Of a DNA stretch of 64,000 nucleotides, positions 25,069-34,790 are shown in pieces. Position 1 is the first letter of the stretch. Every line of letters begins with the position of its first letter. This stretch comes from Actibacterium mucosum KCTC 23349 (GTDB lineage Bacteria; Pseudomonadota; Alphaproteobacteria; Rhodobacterales; Rhodobacteraceae). The stretch covers positions 382,206-446,205 of the forward strand of contig NZ_JFKE01000003.1 in NCBI RefSeq assembly GCF_000647975.1, read 5' to 3'. A program made the translations under genes and the position numbers. The notes under the pieces are model-generated. The model saw only the letters and a list, made by a program, of their open reading frames with translations, searched no databases and had not been told where the DNA came from.

Positions 25069-25826
25069 ATTTCCGCGCGATCTGGGCAATCTACGCCTAT
25101 GAAATGGCCCGAACTTTCCGCACGCTGGCGCAATCGGTGATCTCGCCGGTTCTGTCGACGGTTCTGTATTTCGTCGTGTTCGGGACCGCCATTGGCAGCC
25201 GGATCGAGGATGTCGAGGGCGTGACCTATGGCGCGTTTATCGTGCCGGGCCTGATCATGCTGACACTGCTGCAACAGGCCGTCGCCAACGCCTCGTTCGG
25301 GATCTATTTCCCGAAATTCATCGGCACGATCTACGAAGTTCTGACCGCGCCGCTTTCGTTCATCGAGATCGTCATCGGCTATGTGGGCGCGGCGGCGACC
25401 AAGGCGGTGATGATTGCGGTGATTATCCTGATCACCTCGGCGTTTTTCGTCGATCTGCAAATCCAGCACCCGGTCTGGATGATTGGCTTTCTTCTGCTGA
25501 CCGCAATCAGCTTTTCGCTGTTGGGGTTCATCATCGGCATCTGGGCCAGCAATTTCGAACAACTGCAACTGGTGCCGCTGTTGCTGATCACGCCGTTGGT
25601 GTTTCTGGGCGGGGCGTTCTATACCGCGTCGATGCTGCCCCCGTTTTGGGAAACGTTGACGCGGTTCAACCCGGTTCTGTACCTGATCTCGGGCTTTCGG
25701 TGGTCGTTTTATGGCGTCGCGGATATGCCGGTTGGCTGGTCTTTGGCAGCGGTGCTGTTCTTTCTGGCGCTTTGCCTTGGCTTTGTCTGGTGGATCTTCC
25801 GCACCGGTTGGCGCATCCGGCAGTAG
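25065..25826 (+). CDS. ABC-2 type transporter permease
   Basis: 253 residues, six predicted membrane helices. Family segments are [20 protein letters not shown] and [20 protein letters not shown]. With the preceding ATPase it forms a complete two-gene ABC-2 exporter. The start overlaps the ATPase stop. The cargo cannot be told; the closest functional groups are drug, polysaccharide and lipid exporters of the DrrAB/YadGH type. Confidence 0.93.
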   Translation: MNFRAIWAIYAYEMARTFRTLAQSVISPVLSTVLYFVVFGTAIGSRIEDVEGVTYGAFIVPGLIMLTLLQQAVANASFGIYFPKFIGTIYEVLTAPLSFIEIVIGYVGAAATKAVMIAVIILITSAFFVDLQIQHPVWMIGFLLLTAISFSLLGFIIGIWASNFEQLQLVPLLLITPLVFLGGAFYTASMLPPFWETLTRFNPVLYLISGFRWSFYGVADMPVGWSLAAVLFFLALCLGFVWWIFRTGWRIRQ

Positions 25827-25859
25827 CGTCATCGCGCCCGGCCCTGCTAAGCTGGGCGT

Positions 25860-27173
25860 ATGCTGAACCTGCTTCGCCACCCCGTTTTTGCACGCCTTTT
25901 CGCGGCGCAGGTCGTAGCGTTGCTGGGGACCGGGTTGCTGAGCGTTGCGTTGGGCTTGTTGGCCTTTGATCTGGCTGGCGCAGATGCGGGCACGGTTCTG
26001 GGCACGGTTTACGCCATCAAGATGGTGGCCTATGTGGGCCTTGCACCGCTGGCGACAGCGGCGCTGGCCAACCTGCCGCGCAAGGCGGTGCTGGTGGGGG
26101 CGGACCTGATCCGGGCCGTGGTGGCCGTGGCTTTGCCGTTTGTCACCGAGATCTGGCAGATCTACGTGCTGATCTTCGTATTGCAGGCCGCATCGGCCAC
26201 ATTCACCCCGGTCTTTCAGGCCACGATCCCGGACATTCTGAAAGACGAGCGGCGGTATACCCGCGCATTGTCCCTGTCGCGATTGGCCTATGATCTGGAA
26301 TCGCTGCTGAGCCCTGCGATGGCCGCCCTGCTGTTGGGGCTGATGAGCTATTCCAACCTGTTCCTTGGCACGGTTATGGGCTTTGCCCTGTCGACCCTGT
26401 TGGTGGCGCGCGCAGCCATCCCCGCCGCCCAGTCCCAGCATCAGCCGTTCTGGACCCGAGTGACCAAGGGCACCCGCATCTACCTTGCCACGCCCCGCCT
26501 GCGCGGGTTGCTGGCGCTGACCCTTGTTGCGGCCGCGGGGTCAGCCTTTGTGATCGTCAACACGGTGGTCATCGTACGGGGCGCCTTTGGCGGCGGCGAG
26601 GTGGCGTTGGGCGTGGCCATGGCATCCTATGGCGCGGGTTCCATGGTTGTGGCACTGGGATTGCCGCCACTCTTGGACCGTGTCGGAGACCGGACGGTCA
26701 TGCTGGTTGGCGGGATGGTGATGGTTGGATTGTTGGCGGTTCTGGCAGGGGCGATAGGTGTGACAAGCTGGTTGGCTTTGCTGGTGCTGTGGGTCTTGCT
26801 GGGCATGGCCTATTCATCGCTTGTGACCCCGGCCGGGCGGCTTTTGCGCCGGTCCGCGCATTCGGGGGATCGAGCCGCTGTTTTCGCGGCGCATTTTGCG
26901 CTGAGCCACTTGTGCTGGCTGTTCACCTATCCGATGGCCGGGTGGATCGGCGGGCGCATATCGTTATCGGCGGCCCTGCTCGCGCTGGCCGTGCTGTCGG
27001 CCATTGGCGTGGTGTTGGCGCTGCGGCTGTGGCGTCCTGACAGCCGGGCGCCGATTGCACATGCCCATGACGACCTGCCCCCCGACCACCCGCATCTGGC
27101 AGGCGGGCAAGGCCCCCACGCCCATCCTGTTGTGATCGACGCGCTGCACCCAAACTGGCCGCACAGACCCTGA
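25860..27173 (+). CDS. MFS transporter with His-rich cytoplasmic tail
   Basis: 437 residues, about 12 hydrophobic segments in two halves, with the intracellular loop motif SLSRLAYDLESLLSPAMAAL of the enterobactin-exporter-like (EntS/MFS_3) group. The C-terminus after the last helix is unusual: APIAHAHDDLPPDHPHLAGG continuing with further HAHP and HPNWPH elements, roughly ten His in the last 40 residues. This suggests metal binding, sensing or a metal-chelate substrate; inference only. It begins 33 bases after the ABC permease and is convergent with the AsmA gene. Confidence 0.88.
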   Translation: MLNLLRHPVFARLFAAQVVALLGTGLLSVALGLLAFDLAGADAGTVLGTVYAIKMVAYVGLAPLATAALANLPRKAVLVGADLIRAVVAVALPFVTEIWQIYVLIFVLQAASATFTPVFQATIPDILKDERRYTRALSLSRLAYDLESLLSPAMAALLLGLMSYSNLFLGTVMGFALSTLLVARAAIPAAQSQHQPFWTRVTKGTRIYLATPRLRGLLALTLVAAAGSAFVIVNTVVIVRGAFGGGEVALGVAMASYGAGSMVVALGLPPLLDRVGDRTVMLVGGMVMVGLLAVLAGAIGVTSWLALLVLWVLLGMAYSSLVTPAGRLLRRSAHSGDRAAVFAAHFALSHLCWLFTYPMAGWIGGRISLSAALLALAVLSAIGVVLALRLWRPDSRAPIAHAHDDLPPDHPHLAGGQGPHAHPVVIDALHPNWPHRP

Positions 27174-27176
27174 GGC

Positions 27177-29162
27177 CTAGTTCTTCTTCAACCGTTTCAA
27201 CAACTCTTCGCGGGCTTTTTCACGCAGTTCGCGGCGCACGGCATCTTCAACCGTTTCACCTTCTTCGCGATCAACGCCCAAAGCGCGCGAAATCTCGTCG
27301 CGCACACGCTCTTCGGCTTCTTCGCGGCGTTCGGCATTCTGGGCTTTCCACTGTTCCTTGGCGAACTCGTCAATATCCACGGAAAGCTTCGGGCCAGACC
27401 ACGGGCCCCGGATTTTCAGCGGCAATACAAGTGCGCCCTGCCCCTCGGTCTGAGCGACGGTGCGCGGGGTCAGCAACATGTCGAGCGTTTGCGGTCCCAA
27501 AGCGATGTCGCCCTTGCCAGTGGCCGACAGTCGGTCCGAGGCCACCTGAAAGTCATTCGTCCGTGCCACACCGTTTTCGATCCGAAACGTGGCCGTTGCG
27601 CCATTGAACACGGTCTGTGTGTTCGATTGGGGCGTGCCATCCGGGTTGCGCCAGCGCTCGCGCACATTAATGCCCGACAGAACACCCGGCCCAAGCGCCA
27701 GCGACATGTTGCCCTTCAGGCTGTGCATGATGGCGTCGACATTTCCGCCAACGCCAAGGAAATCCAGGCTCATATCCGCGGCCCCGGTCAACCGGTCAAA
27801 GTCGCCCGCCGTGGACAAAAGCGGTTGCAGACCAATACCGCGCGCCGTCAGGTCACCGCCGACAGACAGACTGCCGCGGCCATTCATGACAAAATTGCCG
27901 GTGATCTGGCCGTCGAACGCCCGCAGATCGCGGATATCGACCACAAGGCGACGGTCCGTCAGGGTGATCAGGCTGTTGAGGCGGCCAAGGCTTGTCTGCC
28001 CGAAATCGACACTGTCGGCAGTGACGGCAAGCTCCATCTCCATCAACGCAAGCGGTGCGATGTCGATCGGCGTCTTGGGCCAGCCTTGCGGGGTGTTCGC
28101 GACGGTGGCGTCACCGCTTGCGCCGGTGCTGTGCTGCGCGGCAGGGGTCAGGGCCGCAAGGTTCAGGGGACCACCATCCAGCCGCCCCACAAGACGCGGA
28201 CGGTCGCCCGGCATCAGGTCCAGCGCGCCGGTCACGCGGTTTCCATCCACCTGCACCACCAATTCGCGCAAATGGGCGGAGCCTTCGGGGGCAAGGGTCA
28301 GCTGTGTGTTAAGCTTGACGGCCTGCCCAAAACCAGCGGGCAGGTTGGGTGGCGTCGTGCCAGACAGGGCAAAAAGCGGCGCCAGATCGCTGACATCAAC
28401 CTCCAGCGCGCCGGTGGCAGCCAGCGGCGCCAATCCCGCGCGTCCGTCAAAAGCAATGCGCGCGTCACCGGCTGCAAAGTCAAAGCTGACCGGGCTGACC
28501 TGCCCCGCCATGAGCGCGGCCAGGGCGCCCAGCTTGGTAGAGGCCGCGAAATCCTGCCCGCGCAGCCGCCCCGACAGATCCACCGCAACCGGTTGACCGG
28601 GATCCGGCGCGGCAAGGTTCAGCGTCACGTTCTGCAGGTCCAGCGCCTGCCCGGTGCCATGATCAACAAAGCGCAAACGCCCATCGCGAATGGTCAGCGT
28701 CTCGATCGTCGGAGGTGCCGCGGGCGTTGCCTGAGCGCTGCTCTGCGTGCCTTCGGACGCTTGGGTGGGCGCGGTTTCCGGCGCAAGCACCCAGTTGGCG
28801 CGCCCGTCGCTGTGACGCTCCAACACGATGTCCGGCGACAGGATCGTGATCTCGCGCAGCTTGACCTGCCCGCCCAGCAACGCCTGCATATCCAGCCCCA
28901 CGGTCAACCCTTCGGCGCGCAACATGGGCGCGTCGCTGGCCCAATCGGCGTTCGACAGGCTGACCGCGCCGGTGCGCAGCCCCGGTTCGGGCCAGACCGA
29001 GGGCACCAGCCGCCCCGACATCGCCAGGTGCCGCCCGGTGGCCTTTTCCACCTGGTTGGAAACCAGATCACCGATCTTGTCCGCCGGCAGCAGGAACAGC
29101 CCCCCCACCAGCAGAACGACCAGCAACACCAAGGCAAAGAAAATCCGGATCAACCAGCGCAT
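27177..29162 (-). CDS. AsmA-family protein
   Basis: 661 residues from ATG 29162 (MRWLIRIFFALVLLVVLLVG), preceded by AAGGGGTGGTC; a GTG two codons earlier is a lesser alternative. N-terminal membrane anchor, then the AsmA domain (LPADKIGDLVSNQVEKATGR, then NADWASDAPMLRAEGLTVGL) and a long repetitive beta region that in AsmA/TamB/YhdP relatives forms a periplasmic groove for phospholipid transfer. The C-terminus carries an extended charged helix (AERREEAEERVRDEISRALG) predicted as coiled coil. Role inferred: lipid trafficking between the two membranes or outer-membrane homeostasis. Confidence 0.92.
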   Translation of the reverse strand: MRWLIRIFFALVLLVVLLVGGLFLLPADKIGDLVSNQVEKATGRHLAMSGRLVPSVWPEPGLRTGAVSLSNADWASDAPMLRAEGLTVGLDMQALLGGQVKLREITILSPDIVLERHSDGRANWVLAPETAPTQASEGTQSSAQATPAAPPTIETLTIRDGRLRFVDHGTGQALDLQNVTLNLAAPDPGQPVAVDLSGRLRGQDFAASTKLGALAALMAGQVSPVSFDFAAGDARIAFDGRAGLAPLAATGALEVDVSDLAPLFALSGTTPPNLPAGFGQAVKLNTQLTLAPEGSAHLRELVVQVDGNRVTGALDLMPGDRPRLVGRLDGGPLNLAALTPAAQHSTGASGDATVANTPQGWPKTPIDIAPLALMEMELAVTADSVDFGQTSLGRLNSLITLTDRRLVVDIRDLRAFDGQITGNFVMNGRGSLSVGGDLTARGIGLQPLLSTAGDFDRLTGAADMSLDFLGVGGNVDAIMHSLKGNMSLALGPGVLSGINVRERWRNPDGTPQSNTQTVFNGATATFRIENGVARTNDFQVASDRLSATGKGDIALGPQTLDMLLTPRTVAQTEGQGALVLPLKIRGPWSGPKLSVDIDEFAKEQWKAQNAERREEAEERVRDEISRALGVDREEGETVEDAVRRELREKAREELLKRLKKN

Positions 29163-29225
29163 GACCACCCCTTGTGAATAGCGTTTGCGGGAAACCTACG
29201 CACAGGCGGGCCGTGCAACAATCCC

Positions 29226-30602
29226 CTACCGCAGGCGAAACCGCTGCCGCAGGCCCAGCGCCAGGAAAAACAGCAGGATATAGCCCATGACCGTCTGCGT
29301 TCCGCTGAGAAGGGCCATCACCGTATCAAACTGGTCGATCTCATCGCGAAAAAAGCTGCGCTGAAACCCGAAGAAGTTGAAGATGGACGAGAAGGACAGG
29401 CCAACGGCGCCGAGGAACCGCTCGGTGAGCGAAGCCCCGTTCTGGCCAAAAAAATAGCAGCCGTAGTACAGGGACGGAACTGTGAACAGCAGCGCCAGCC
29501 ACCTCATGGGCCGCGCGATGGAATAGCCGTAGTTCGAAAACACCCAAAAGGCGAAATAGGGCAGCCGTTGCCAGATCGACCCGACGCGCCGGGCAAACCC
29601 CATTTCCTTGCGGAAAAAGAAATGTTCGTCTTCCGGCAGGCCCTGTTTGCCCACCACATGCCGGATGGTGGCCGCAGATTCCCGCGCGGCGATCAGGGCG
29701 TCTTGGTCTTTGGGCCTGTCAATCTGCACCGGCCAATGCCCATCGCGCGCGGTGAAGGTGGTTTGATCGTGCAGGATGGCCCCGCTGAGATCAGGGAAGG
29801 TCTGATGGAACTTGGCCAGCCGAAAACTGGTGGGCCGGGCAAACTGCGCCCCGGCGAACGTGACGGGGGCGGGTTTGCTGCGCTTTGCCGTTCCAAATTC
29901 CGAATTGTCGAAGAAGACCGGCCCGTCAAAAGTGGCGGAGTCGAAGTTGGCGTCGGCGCTGAACGCGGCGGAGACGAAGTTGGCGTCGGCGCTGAATGTG
30001 GCGGAGTCGAAGTAGGCGTCGGCGCTGAATGTGGCGGAGGAGAAGTAGGCGACGTCACTGAATGTGGCGGAGTCGAAGTTGGCTTCGGCGCTGAACGTGG
30101 CGGAGTCGAAGTAGGCGTCGGCGCTGAACGCGGCGGAGACGAAGTTGGCGGAGACGAAGTTGGCGTCGGCGCTGAATGTGGCGGATTCGAAGTTGGCGTC
30201 GGCGCTGAATGTGGCGGAGTCGAAGTAGGCGGCAGAGGCAAAAACCCGCTTTTCCAATACAACCGACTTGGGAAAGTGGGTTTTTGAGCAATCCATTACG
30301 TCCGACGGATCCGGCAGACCGGGATAGGGGAACCCATCGCCATTGCGCGTTTGCATCTCTTCCTTGTGAAGCCGTGCAACCTCGTCTGCGATGGCGTCCC
30401 AGCCTTCGGTCTCTTCCACATCAATGCGGCAGGTCACGGCGACCTCGGCCCGGCGCTCGGGCGACATGTTCTGACAGGCCCAGGCGTTCCAGACCCGGCG
30501 GTTGCGCTGCTCCAGTTCCCAATCAATTTCCCCCTCCTGCTCGCCATAAAGCGTGGCCAGCACGTACCAGGGGTTCCTATTTGCGGGGGTCAGATCGGCC
30601 AT
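29226..30602 (-). CDS. pentapeptide-repeat protein with 11-residue period and C-terminal membrane domain
   Basis: 458 residues from ATG 30602 (MADLTPANRNPWYVLATLYG); more than 400 upstream codons in the frame are antisense to rimO and are excluded. N-terminal domain of about 110 residues, then residues 120-235 built from FDSATFSADAN-type units that alternate 5- and 6-residue steps, an 11-residue period of a right-handed beta-helix (Pentapeptide_3 style). The C-terminal 150 residues contain at least three hydrophobic helices (FAFWVFSNYGYS, WLALLFTVPSLYYGCYFF, MGYILLFFLALGL). Combined architecture suggests a membrane-anchored beta-helix; function unknown. The repeat DNA is nearly identical from unit to unit. 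Confidence 0.85.
   Translation of the reverse strand: MADLTPANRNPWYVLATLYGEQEGEIDWELEQRNRRVWNAWACQNMSPERRAEVAVTCRIDVEETEGWDAIADEVARLHKEEMQTRNGDGFPYPGLPDPSDVMDCSKTHFPKSVVLEKRVFASAAYFDSATFSADANFESATFSADANFVSANFVSAAFSADAYFDSATFSAEANFDSATFSDVAYFSSATFSADAYFDSATFSADANFVSAAFSADANFDSATFDGPVFFDNSEFGTAKRSKPAPVTFAGAQFARPTSFRLAKFHQTFPDLSGAILHDQTTFTARDGHWPVQIDRPKDQDALIAARESAATIRHVVGKQGLPEDEHFFFRKEMGFARRVGSIWQRLPYFAFWVFSNYGYSIARPMRWLALLFTVPSLYYGCYFFGQNGASLTERFLGAVGLSFSSIFNFFGFQRSFFRDEIDQFDTVMALLSGTQTVMGYILLFFLALGLRQRFRLR
29935..30240. repeat. in-frame 33-bp tandem repeats
   Basis: About nine near-identical copies of a 33-base unit (read on the plus strand as GCGTCGGCGCTGAATGTGGC...GAAGTA), encoding the 11-residue beta-helix units of the pentapeptide protein. 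The similarity at DNA level implies recent expansion, and the repeat number may vary between strains. Confidence 0.85.
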
Positions 30603-30701
30603 CGTTACGTCCTGTGAACACACAACCGCAGGGTATGCCGCGGGGCGGCAGGGTGCAACGGCGCTATTCCATATTCGGGCGCGCGTCGCTATACGGCGCC
30701 T

Positions 30702-32075
30702 ATGTCCAGCAATCCGCCCGACCTCCGCCCTGATCTTGCGCCGAAACCGCGTATGTCTGACCCCGCCCGCCCCGGCCAGCCAACCATTGGCATGGTCTCG
30801 CTGGGCTGCCCCAAGGCGCTGGTGGACAGCGAGCGCATCCTGACCCGCCTGCGCGCCGAGGGCTATGCGATCAGCCCCGATTACACCGGCGCCGAGGCGG
30901 TGATTGTGAACACCTGCGGGTTTCTGGACAGCGCCAAGGCCGAAAGCCTTGAGGCGATTGGCGAGGCGTTGGCCGAGAACGGGCGGGTGATCGTCACCGG
31001 CTGTCTGGGCGCCGAAGAGGATTACATTCGCGGCACCCACCCCTCGGTTCTGGCGGTCACGGGGCCGCATCAGTATGAACAGGTGCTGGACGCGGTGCAT
31101 GCCGCCGTGCCGCCCGCGCCCGACCCCTATATCGACCTGCTGCCGGCCAGTGGCGTGTCGCTGACCCCGCGCCATTACAGCTATCTGAAGATCTCCGAGG
31201 GCTGTAACCACAAATGCAAGTTCTGCATCATCCCCGATATGCGCGGCCGTCTGGCCAGCCGCCCCGCCCATGCGGTGCTGCGCGAGGCGGAGAAGCTGGT
31301 GGAGGCCGGGGTGAAAGAGCTGCTGGTGATCAGCCAGGACACCAGCGCCTATGGCGTGGATATCAAACATGCCGAGGCGAACGGCCACCGCGCCCATATC
31401 ACCGATCTGGCCCGCGATCTGGGCGGTCTGGGCGCCTGGGTGCGGCTGCATTACGTGTATCCCTATCCGCATGTGCGTCAGCTGATCCCGCTGATGGCCG
31501 AGGGGCTGATCCTGCCCTATCTGGACATCCCGTTCCAGCACGCCCATCCCGACACGCTGCGCCGGATGGCCCGGCCCGCGGCGGCGGCCAAAACGCTGGA
31601 CGAGATCGCGGCGTGGCGGCGCGACTGCCCTGATATCACCCTTCGGTCGACCTTTATCGTGGGTTATCCGGGCGAGACCGAGGCGGAGTTCCAGACCCTG
31701 CTGGACTGGATGGACGAGGCGCAGCTGGACCGGGTGGGCTGTTTTCAATACGAAAACGTCGATGGTGCCCGGTCCAATACCCTGCCCGACCATGTGCCGG
31801 ATGAGGTGAAACAAGACCGCTGGAACCGGTTCATGGAGAAGGCGCAGGCGATATCCGAGGCCAAGCTGGCCGCCAAGGTTGGCACCCGGATGGAGGTGAT
31901 CGTGGATGATATCGACGAAGACGGCATCGCCACCTGCCGCACCAAAGCCGACGCGCCCGAGATCGACGGCAACCTCTTTATCGACGAAGGCACCGAGGGG
32001 CTGCGGGTGGGTCAGATCGTGACGGTTGAGGTGGACGAGGCCGGTGAATACGACCTGTGGGGCGGCGTAGTTTAA
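30702..32075 (+). CDS. rimO: ribosomal protein S12 methylthiotransferase RimO
   Basis: 457 residues. N-terminal UPF0004 domain holds three Cys for the auxiliary [4Fe-4S] cluster ([31 protein letters not shown]). The radical-SAM motif CX3CX2C is in [17 protein letters not shown], and the C-terminal TRAM domain ends in [14 protein letters not shown]. It adds a methylthio group to Asp of ribosomal protein S12. Start at ATG 30702; an internal ATG at 30753 (MSDPARPGQ) is possible. Divergent from the pentapeptide gene; its stop overlaps the next gene's stop by 4 bases on the opposite strand. Confidence 0.96.
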   Translation: MSSNPPDLRPDLAPKPRMSDPARPGQPTIGMVSLGCPKALVDSERILTRLRAEGYAISPDYTGAEAVIVNTCGFLDSAKAESLEAIGEALAENGRVIVTGCLGAEEDYIRGTHPSVLAVTGPHQYEQVLDAVHAAVPPAPDPYIDLLPASGVSLTPRHYSYLKISEGCNHKCKFCIIPDMRGRLASRPAHAVLREAEKLVEAGVKELLVISQDTSAYGVDIKHAEANGHRAHITDLARDLGGLGAWVRLHYVYPYPHVRQLIPLMAEGLILPYLDIPFQHAHPDTLRRMARPAAAAKTLDEIAAWRRDCPDITLRSTFIVGYPGETEAEFQTLLDWMDEAQLDRVGCFQYENVDGARSNTLPDHVPDEVKQDRWNRFMEKAQAISEAKLAAKVGTRMEVIVDDIDEDGIATCRTKADAPEIDGNLFIDEGTEGLRVGQIVTVEVDEAGEYDLWGGVV

Positions 32076-33403
32076 TCCGTACCTTTTTCATCGTCGTTCT
32101 CTACAACTTCGGTAACTACCTCCCGAATTTTCGGCGCAGGCTTCTGCCACACAGTTAGATTTTGGCCAATTTCACGATAGAATTCGGGGACCATTCCTTC
32201 GAGCTCAGCAACAAAGTTCGCTTGTTGCGTAAATTTGGCTCCTAGCCGCCTTGCCAAGTAGACATGGAAGCTAATCACCTGCAAATCGCTCTTGTCTTGT
32301 TCGCACAAGCCGGGGTCGGCACGTAGATCGCTTAAAGCGTGTACAGTATTTTCGCTCCTACCGGGCCACGAAAACCTGACAAATACATCCTCCGACTTTT
32401 CAGTTTTGAGTTGTCTTAACAACCAATTCAATCTTGCCTTGGAAGAACGCCTATCTTCAGGTGCGCGGATTGTCATACCCACCTCGACGGTACGCCGATT
32501 TAAGTCGGCGACAATGTCCAAAGGCGCTGCTGCATGAGGAACATCCAAAGAGACACTCAGTTGATGAGATTCCCTGAGCAGAATAAGATCGTCCTTAAAT
32601 CTCTCTGCAGGATCATTAAGGTGTTTGCGTGGCAATTTTTGATGGACTGGAGTTTCAGTTTCTCGGGTCAGAATCAACGAAAGGTCCTTTGTTTCCTGGT
32701 GCCAAGCTTCTATAACTACGGCAACTTCTGAAGACTTGGGAATAACCTTTCCACCTGCCGAGATTTGCCGGTTGAGGTCGGTCCACTCTGGAGGCATACG
32801 GTCAAACCCTTTAACTCCTGCACTCTCGTGGGTAAGAAACCGGACCAACTCCTCCAGTATAATCAGATGTTTGCCGTCTGAAACCGATTGGTTGTTTATC
32901 AACAATTCTGCGGCGGTTCGTATGAACATCCAAGACCAATGAAACACGGGCAGCTTTGAGCGGCTTCTACGAACTTCTTCGACTGGATGTTGTTGGGGTC
33001 TAGTGGCGAATTGGTTTGAGATAGAGATCACGCAGTCGATACCGTTGTCCTTTGCTAGGACACGGTACTTTTCAATTTGCTCGGCAGTAAGTTGTGCGTT
33101 CCCCACTTTGGATTCCACAATTGCCCGCCATTCGCGAGCACCCGTTTTTACCACGATCAGCCCGTCGGGGCGGTCCTTTGAGATGTTCTTTTCGGTTTTG
33201 AATACAATCTCTGTGTACGCTTGCACGGTGGTTCGTTTTCCAACACGCTGTCCGACTGTCCCTAACAGCTCCACGCCAAACTCTTCAACTAGCGCAAGGC
33301 AGGACAAAACAATTGATGTTGTTCTTCCCTCTTTTGAGGTTGTTGCCAAAACCGGGAAAAGGCGTGCAACTTCGCCTTGGCTAAGAAAATCTGGACGAAC
33401 CAT
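32072..33403 (-). CDS. PD-(D/E)XK nuclease-like protein of unknown role
   Basis: 443 residues. Start at ATG 33403 ([20 protein letters not shown]), preceded by TTGAGGGGATTACAT; a TTG 5 codons earlier has no such support. Residues 60-115 look like a restriction-endonuclease core: [11 protein letters not shown], then Asp80 in DRPDGLIVV, Glu97 and Lys99 in [20 protein letters not shown]. The rest is unrecognised but predicted soluble. Codon use and composition are much more AT-rich than rimO or the peroxidase-like gene beside it, a sign of horizontal transfer. It could be a defence or DNA-processing enzyme; nothing adjacent encodes a methylase or helicase. Confidence 0.78.
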   Translation of the reverse strand: MVRPDFLSQGEVARLFPVLATTSKEGRTTSIVLSCLALVEEFGVELLGTVGQRVGKRTTVQAYTEIVFKTEKNISKDRPDGLIVVKTGAREWRAIVESKVGNAQLTAEQIEKYRVLAKDNGIDCVISISNQFATRPQQHPVEEVRRSRSKLPVFHWSWMFIRTAAELLINNQSVSDGKHLIILEELVRFLTHESAGVKGFDRMPPEWTDLNRQISAGGKVIPKSSEVAVVIEAWHQETKDLSLILTRETETPVHQKLPRKHLNDPAERFKDDLILLRESHQLSVSLDVPHAAAPLDIVADLNRRTVEVGMTIRAPEDRRSSKARLNWLLRQLKTEKSEDVFVRFSWPGRSENTVHALSDLRADPGLCEQDKSDLQVISFHVYLARRLGAKFTQQANFVAELEGMVPEFYREIGQNLTVWQKPAPKIREVVTEVVENDDEKGTD

Positions 33404-33587
33404 ATGTAATCCCCTCAAAGTTGATCCCAGCGTAACCGCAATACGCTTTTTGCTTCAACCACAACGTAAATTTCTTGCGTTTCCATTTCTCCATAATAAC
33501 TGGTGGCTGCCTTGCCGTTTTACGCGCAGGGTTGCATCTTGTCGCGAACCCGCGTTCCTTGGCGGGGGTGTCACAAAGGAACCCGAC

Positions 33588-34196
33588 ATGGCCTGGATCA
33601 AAACCGTCCCCTATGCCGAAAGCTCTGGCCGATTGCGCCGCCTTTACGACCGGGTGAAGGGGCCGGGCGACAATGTCGACAACATCATGATGGCCCACAG
33701 CCTGCGCCCCCATTCGATGGAGGGGCATATGGCGCTGTATAAGAACGTGCTGCACCACACCGGCAATGTGGTGCCGAAATGGTTTCTGGAGGTGCTCGGG
33801 GTCTGGGTCAGCCTGCTGAACCGCTGCGACTATTGTGTGGAACACCATTTTGCCGGTCTGTCGCGCCTGCTGGACGATCCGGCGCGGGCGCAGGCAGTCC
33901 GCGCAGGGCTGGAGGCCGCCGCGCCCAACCAAACCGGCTTGACCGACGCGCAGATAGCCGCGCTGGACTATGCGCGCAAACTGACCGAAGCGCCGGCCAG
34001 CGTGACCGAGGGCGACATGGCCACATTGCGCGCCGCGGGTTGGGACGATGGCGAGATCCTCGAGATCAACCAGGTCACCGCCTATTTTGCCTATGCCAAC
34101 CGCACGGTGCTGGGGCTGGGTTGTTCCACCCAAGGGGATGTGCTGGGCCTGTCGCCGGGAAATTCAGAAAACCCCGACGACTGGTCACATCACTAG
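33588..34196 (+). CDS. carboxymuconolactone decarboxylase-family, peroxidase-related protein
   Basis: 202 residues from ATG 33588 (MAWIKTVPYAESSGRLRRLY), preceded by AAAGGAACCCGAC. The AhpD-like redox site is C80-x2-C83-x3-H87 in NRCDYCVEHHFAG, with the helical CMD fold around it and the C-terminal NQVTAYFAYANRTVLGLG typical of the peroxidase-related subgroup. It probably reduces hydroperoxides or disulfides in the cytosol. The stop overlaps the DUF1772-like gene's stop by 4 bases on opposite strands. Confidence 0.88.
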   Translation: MAWIKTVPYAESSGRLRRLYDRVKGPGDNVDNIMMAHSLRPHSMEGHMALYKNVLHHTGNVVPKWFLEVLGVWVSLLNRCDYCVEHHFAGLSRLLDDPARAQAVRAGLEAAAPNQTGLTDAQIAALDYARKLTEAPASVTEGDMATLRAAGWDDGEILEINQVTAYFAYANRTVLGLGCSTQGDVLGLSPGNSENPDDWSHH

Positions 34197-34690
34197 GCCC
34201 GACCGAGGGCTGCCACGCCGGTGGCCGCAAGGGCCAGAGCAACGCCCGACGCGATGGTGCGGGTGATGTTCCAGACCTGCCATGGTTGCGAATAAGCGTC
34301 CCAGATGTCAGCGGCCGCGTCGCGATCCGACGGGATATCGACAAGGGCCAGCGCCTCGTTCATCGGCACGTTGACCGACATGGTCAGGATCACGCCACCA
34401 AAGGCACAGACCGCCCCGCCCGCAACAAAGGCCAGCACAGCGGCACGCGCACCGACCCGGAAGGCGCAGTACCCGGCCAGGAACAAAACAAACGGCGTAC
34501 CAAAGAAAGCCGGGGCAAATGTGGCATTGCGGACCGAGGCATTCATGGCCTGCATCGCCTCGATCGCGATGCGCGGGTCGGCGGCGTCCAGCCCCCACAT
34601 GGTTGAACAGATCCAGGCATAGAAGAAACCAAAGATGGCACCGGCAAACAGCACGGCAACGATTCCGGTTGAAAGGGCAATGAGGCGCAT
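34193..34690 (-). CDS. DUF1772-like (anthrone oxygenase-type) membrane protein
   Basis: 165 residues from ATG 34690 (MRLIALSTGIVAVLFAGAIF). Four hydrophobic helices with the pattern AIFGFFYAWICSTMWGLD, AMQAMNASVRNATFAPAFF, and PMNEALALVDIPSDRDAAAD that recurs in DUF1772 proteins. Function in bacteria is not established. It is divergent from a TetR-family regulator, and a 16-base palindrome lies between the two starts, so TetR repression is likely. Confidence 0.82.
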   Translation of the reverse strand: MRLIALSTGIVAVLFAGAIFGFFYAWICSTMWGLDAADPRIAIEAMQAMNASVRNATFAPAFFGTPFVLFLAGYCAFRVGARAAVLAFVAGGAVCAFGGVILTMSVNVPMNEALALVDIPSDRDAAADIWDAYSQPWQVWNITRTIASGVALALAATGVAALGRA

Positions 34691-34711
34691 GAGTAACTCC
34701 GATCTCTTATG

Positions 34712-34727
34712 CGTACATAGCTGTACG
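34712..34727. promoter_or_regulatory. TetR-type operator CGTACA-TAGC-TGTACG
   Basis: Perfect 6-bp-arm palindrome 22 bases upstream of the DUF1772 ATG in the spacer to the divergent TetR gene; an extra half-site GCGTACA is at 34739-34745. This is the expected arrangement for autoregulation by a TetR dimer. Confidence 0.65.
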
Positions 34728-34790
34728 GATTGACTGATGCGTACAGATGTGTTCGGAAGATTGCAAGATGGGATTTCACCGGGCAGGGAC

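Noticed and set aside
27489-29177. 562-residue frame opposite the AsmA gene
   Set aside because: Same cause: third-position GC leaves the complement open. AsmA is recognisable, this is not.
29935-30240. CRISPR-like appearance of regularly spaced repeats
   Set aside because: The units are contiguous, 33 bases long, in frame with the pentapeptide protein, with no spacers and no cas genes.
30603-31814. Extension of the pentapeptide protein by more than 400 N-terminal residues
   Set aside because: That part is the complement of rimO, which is conserved; ATG 30602 gives a normal N-terminus.
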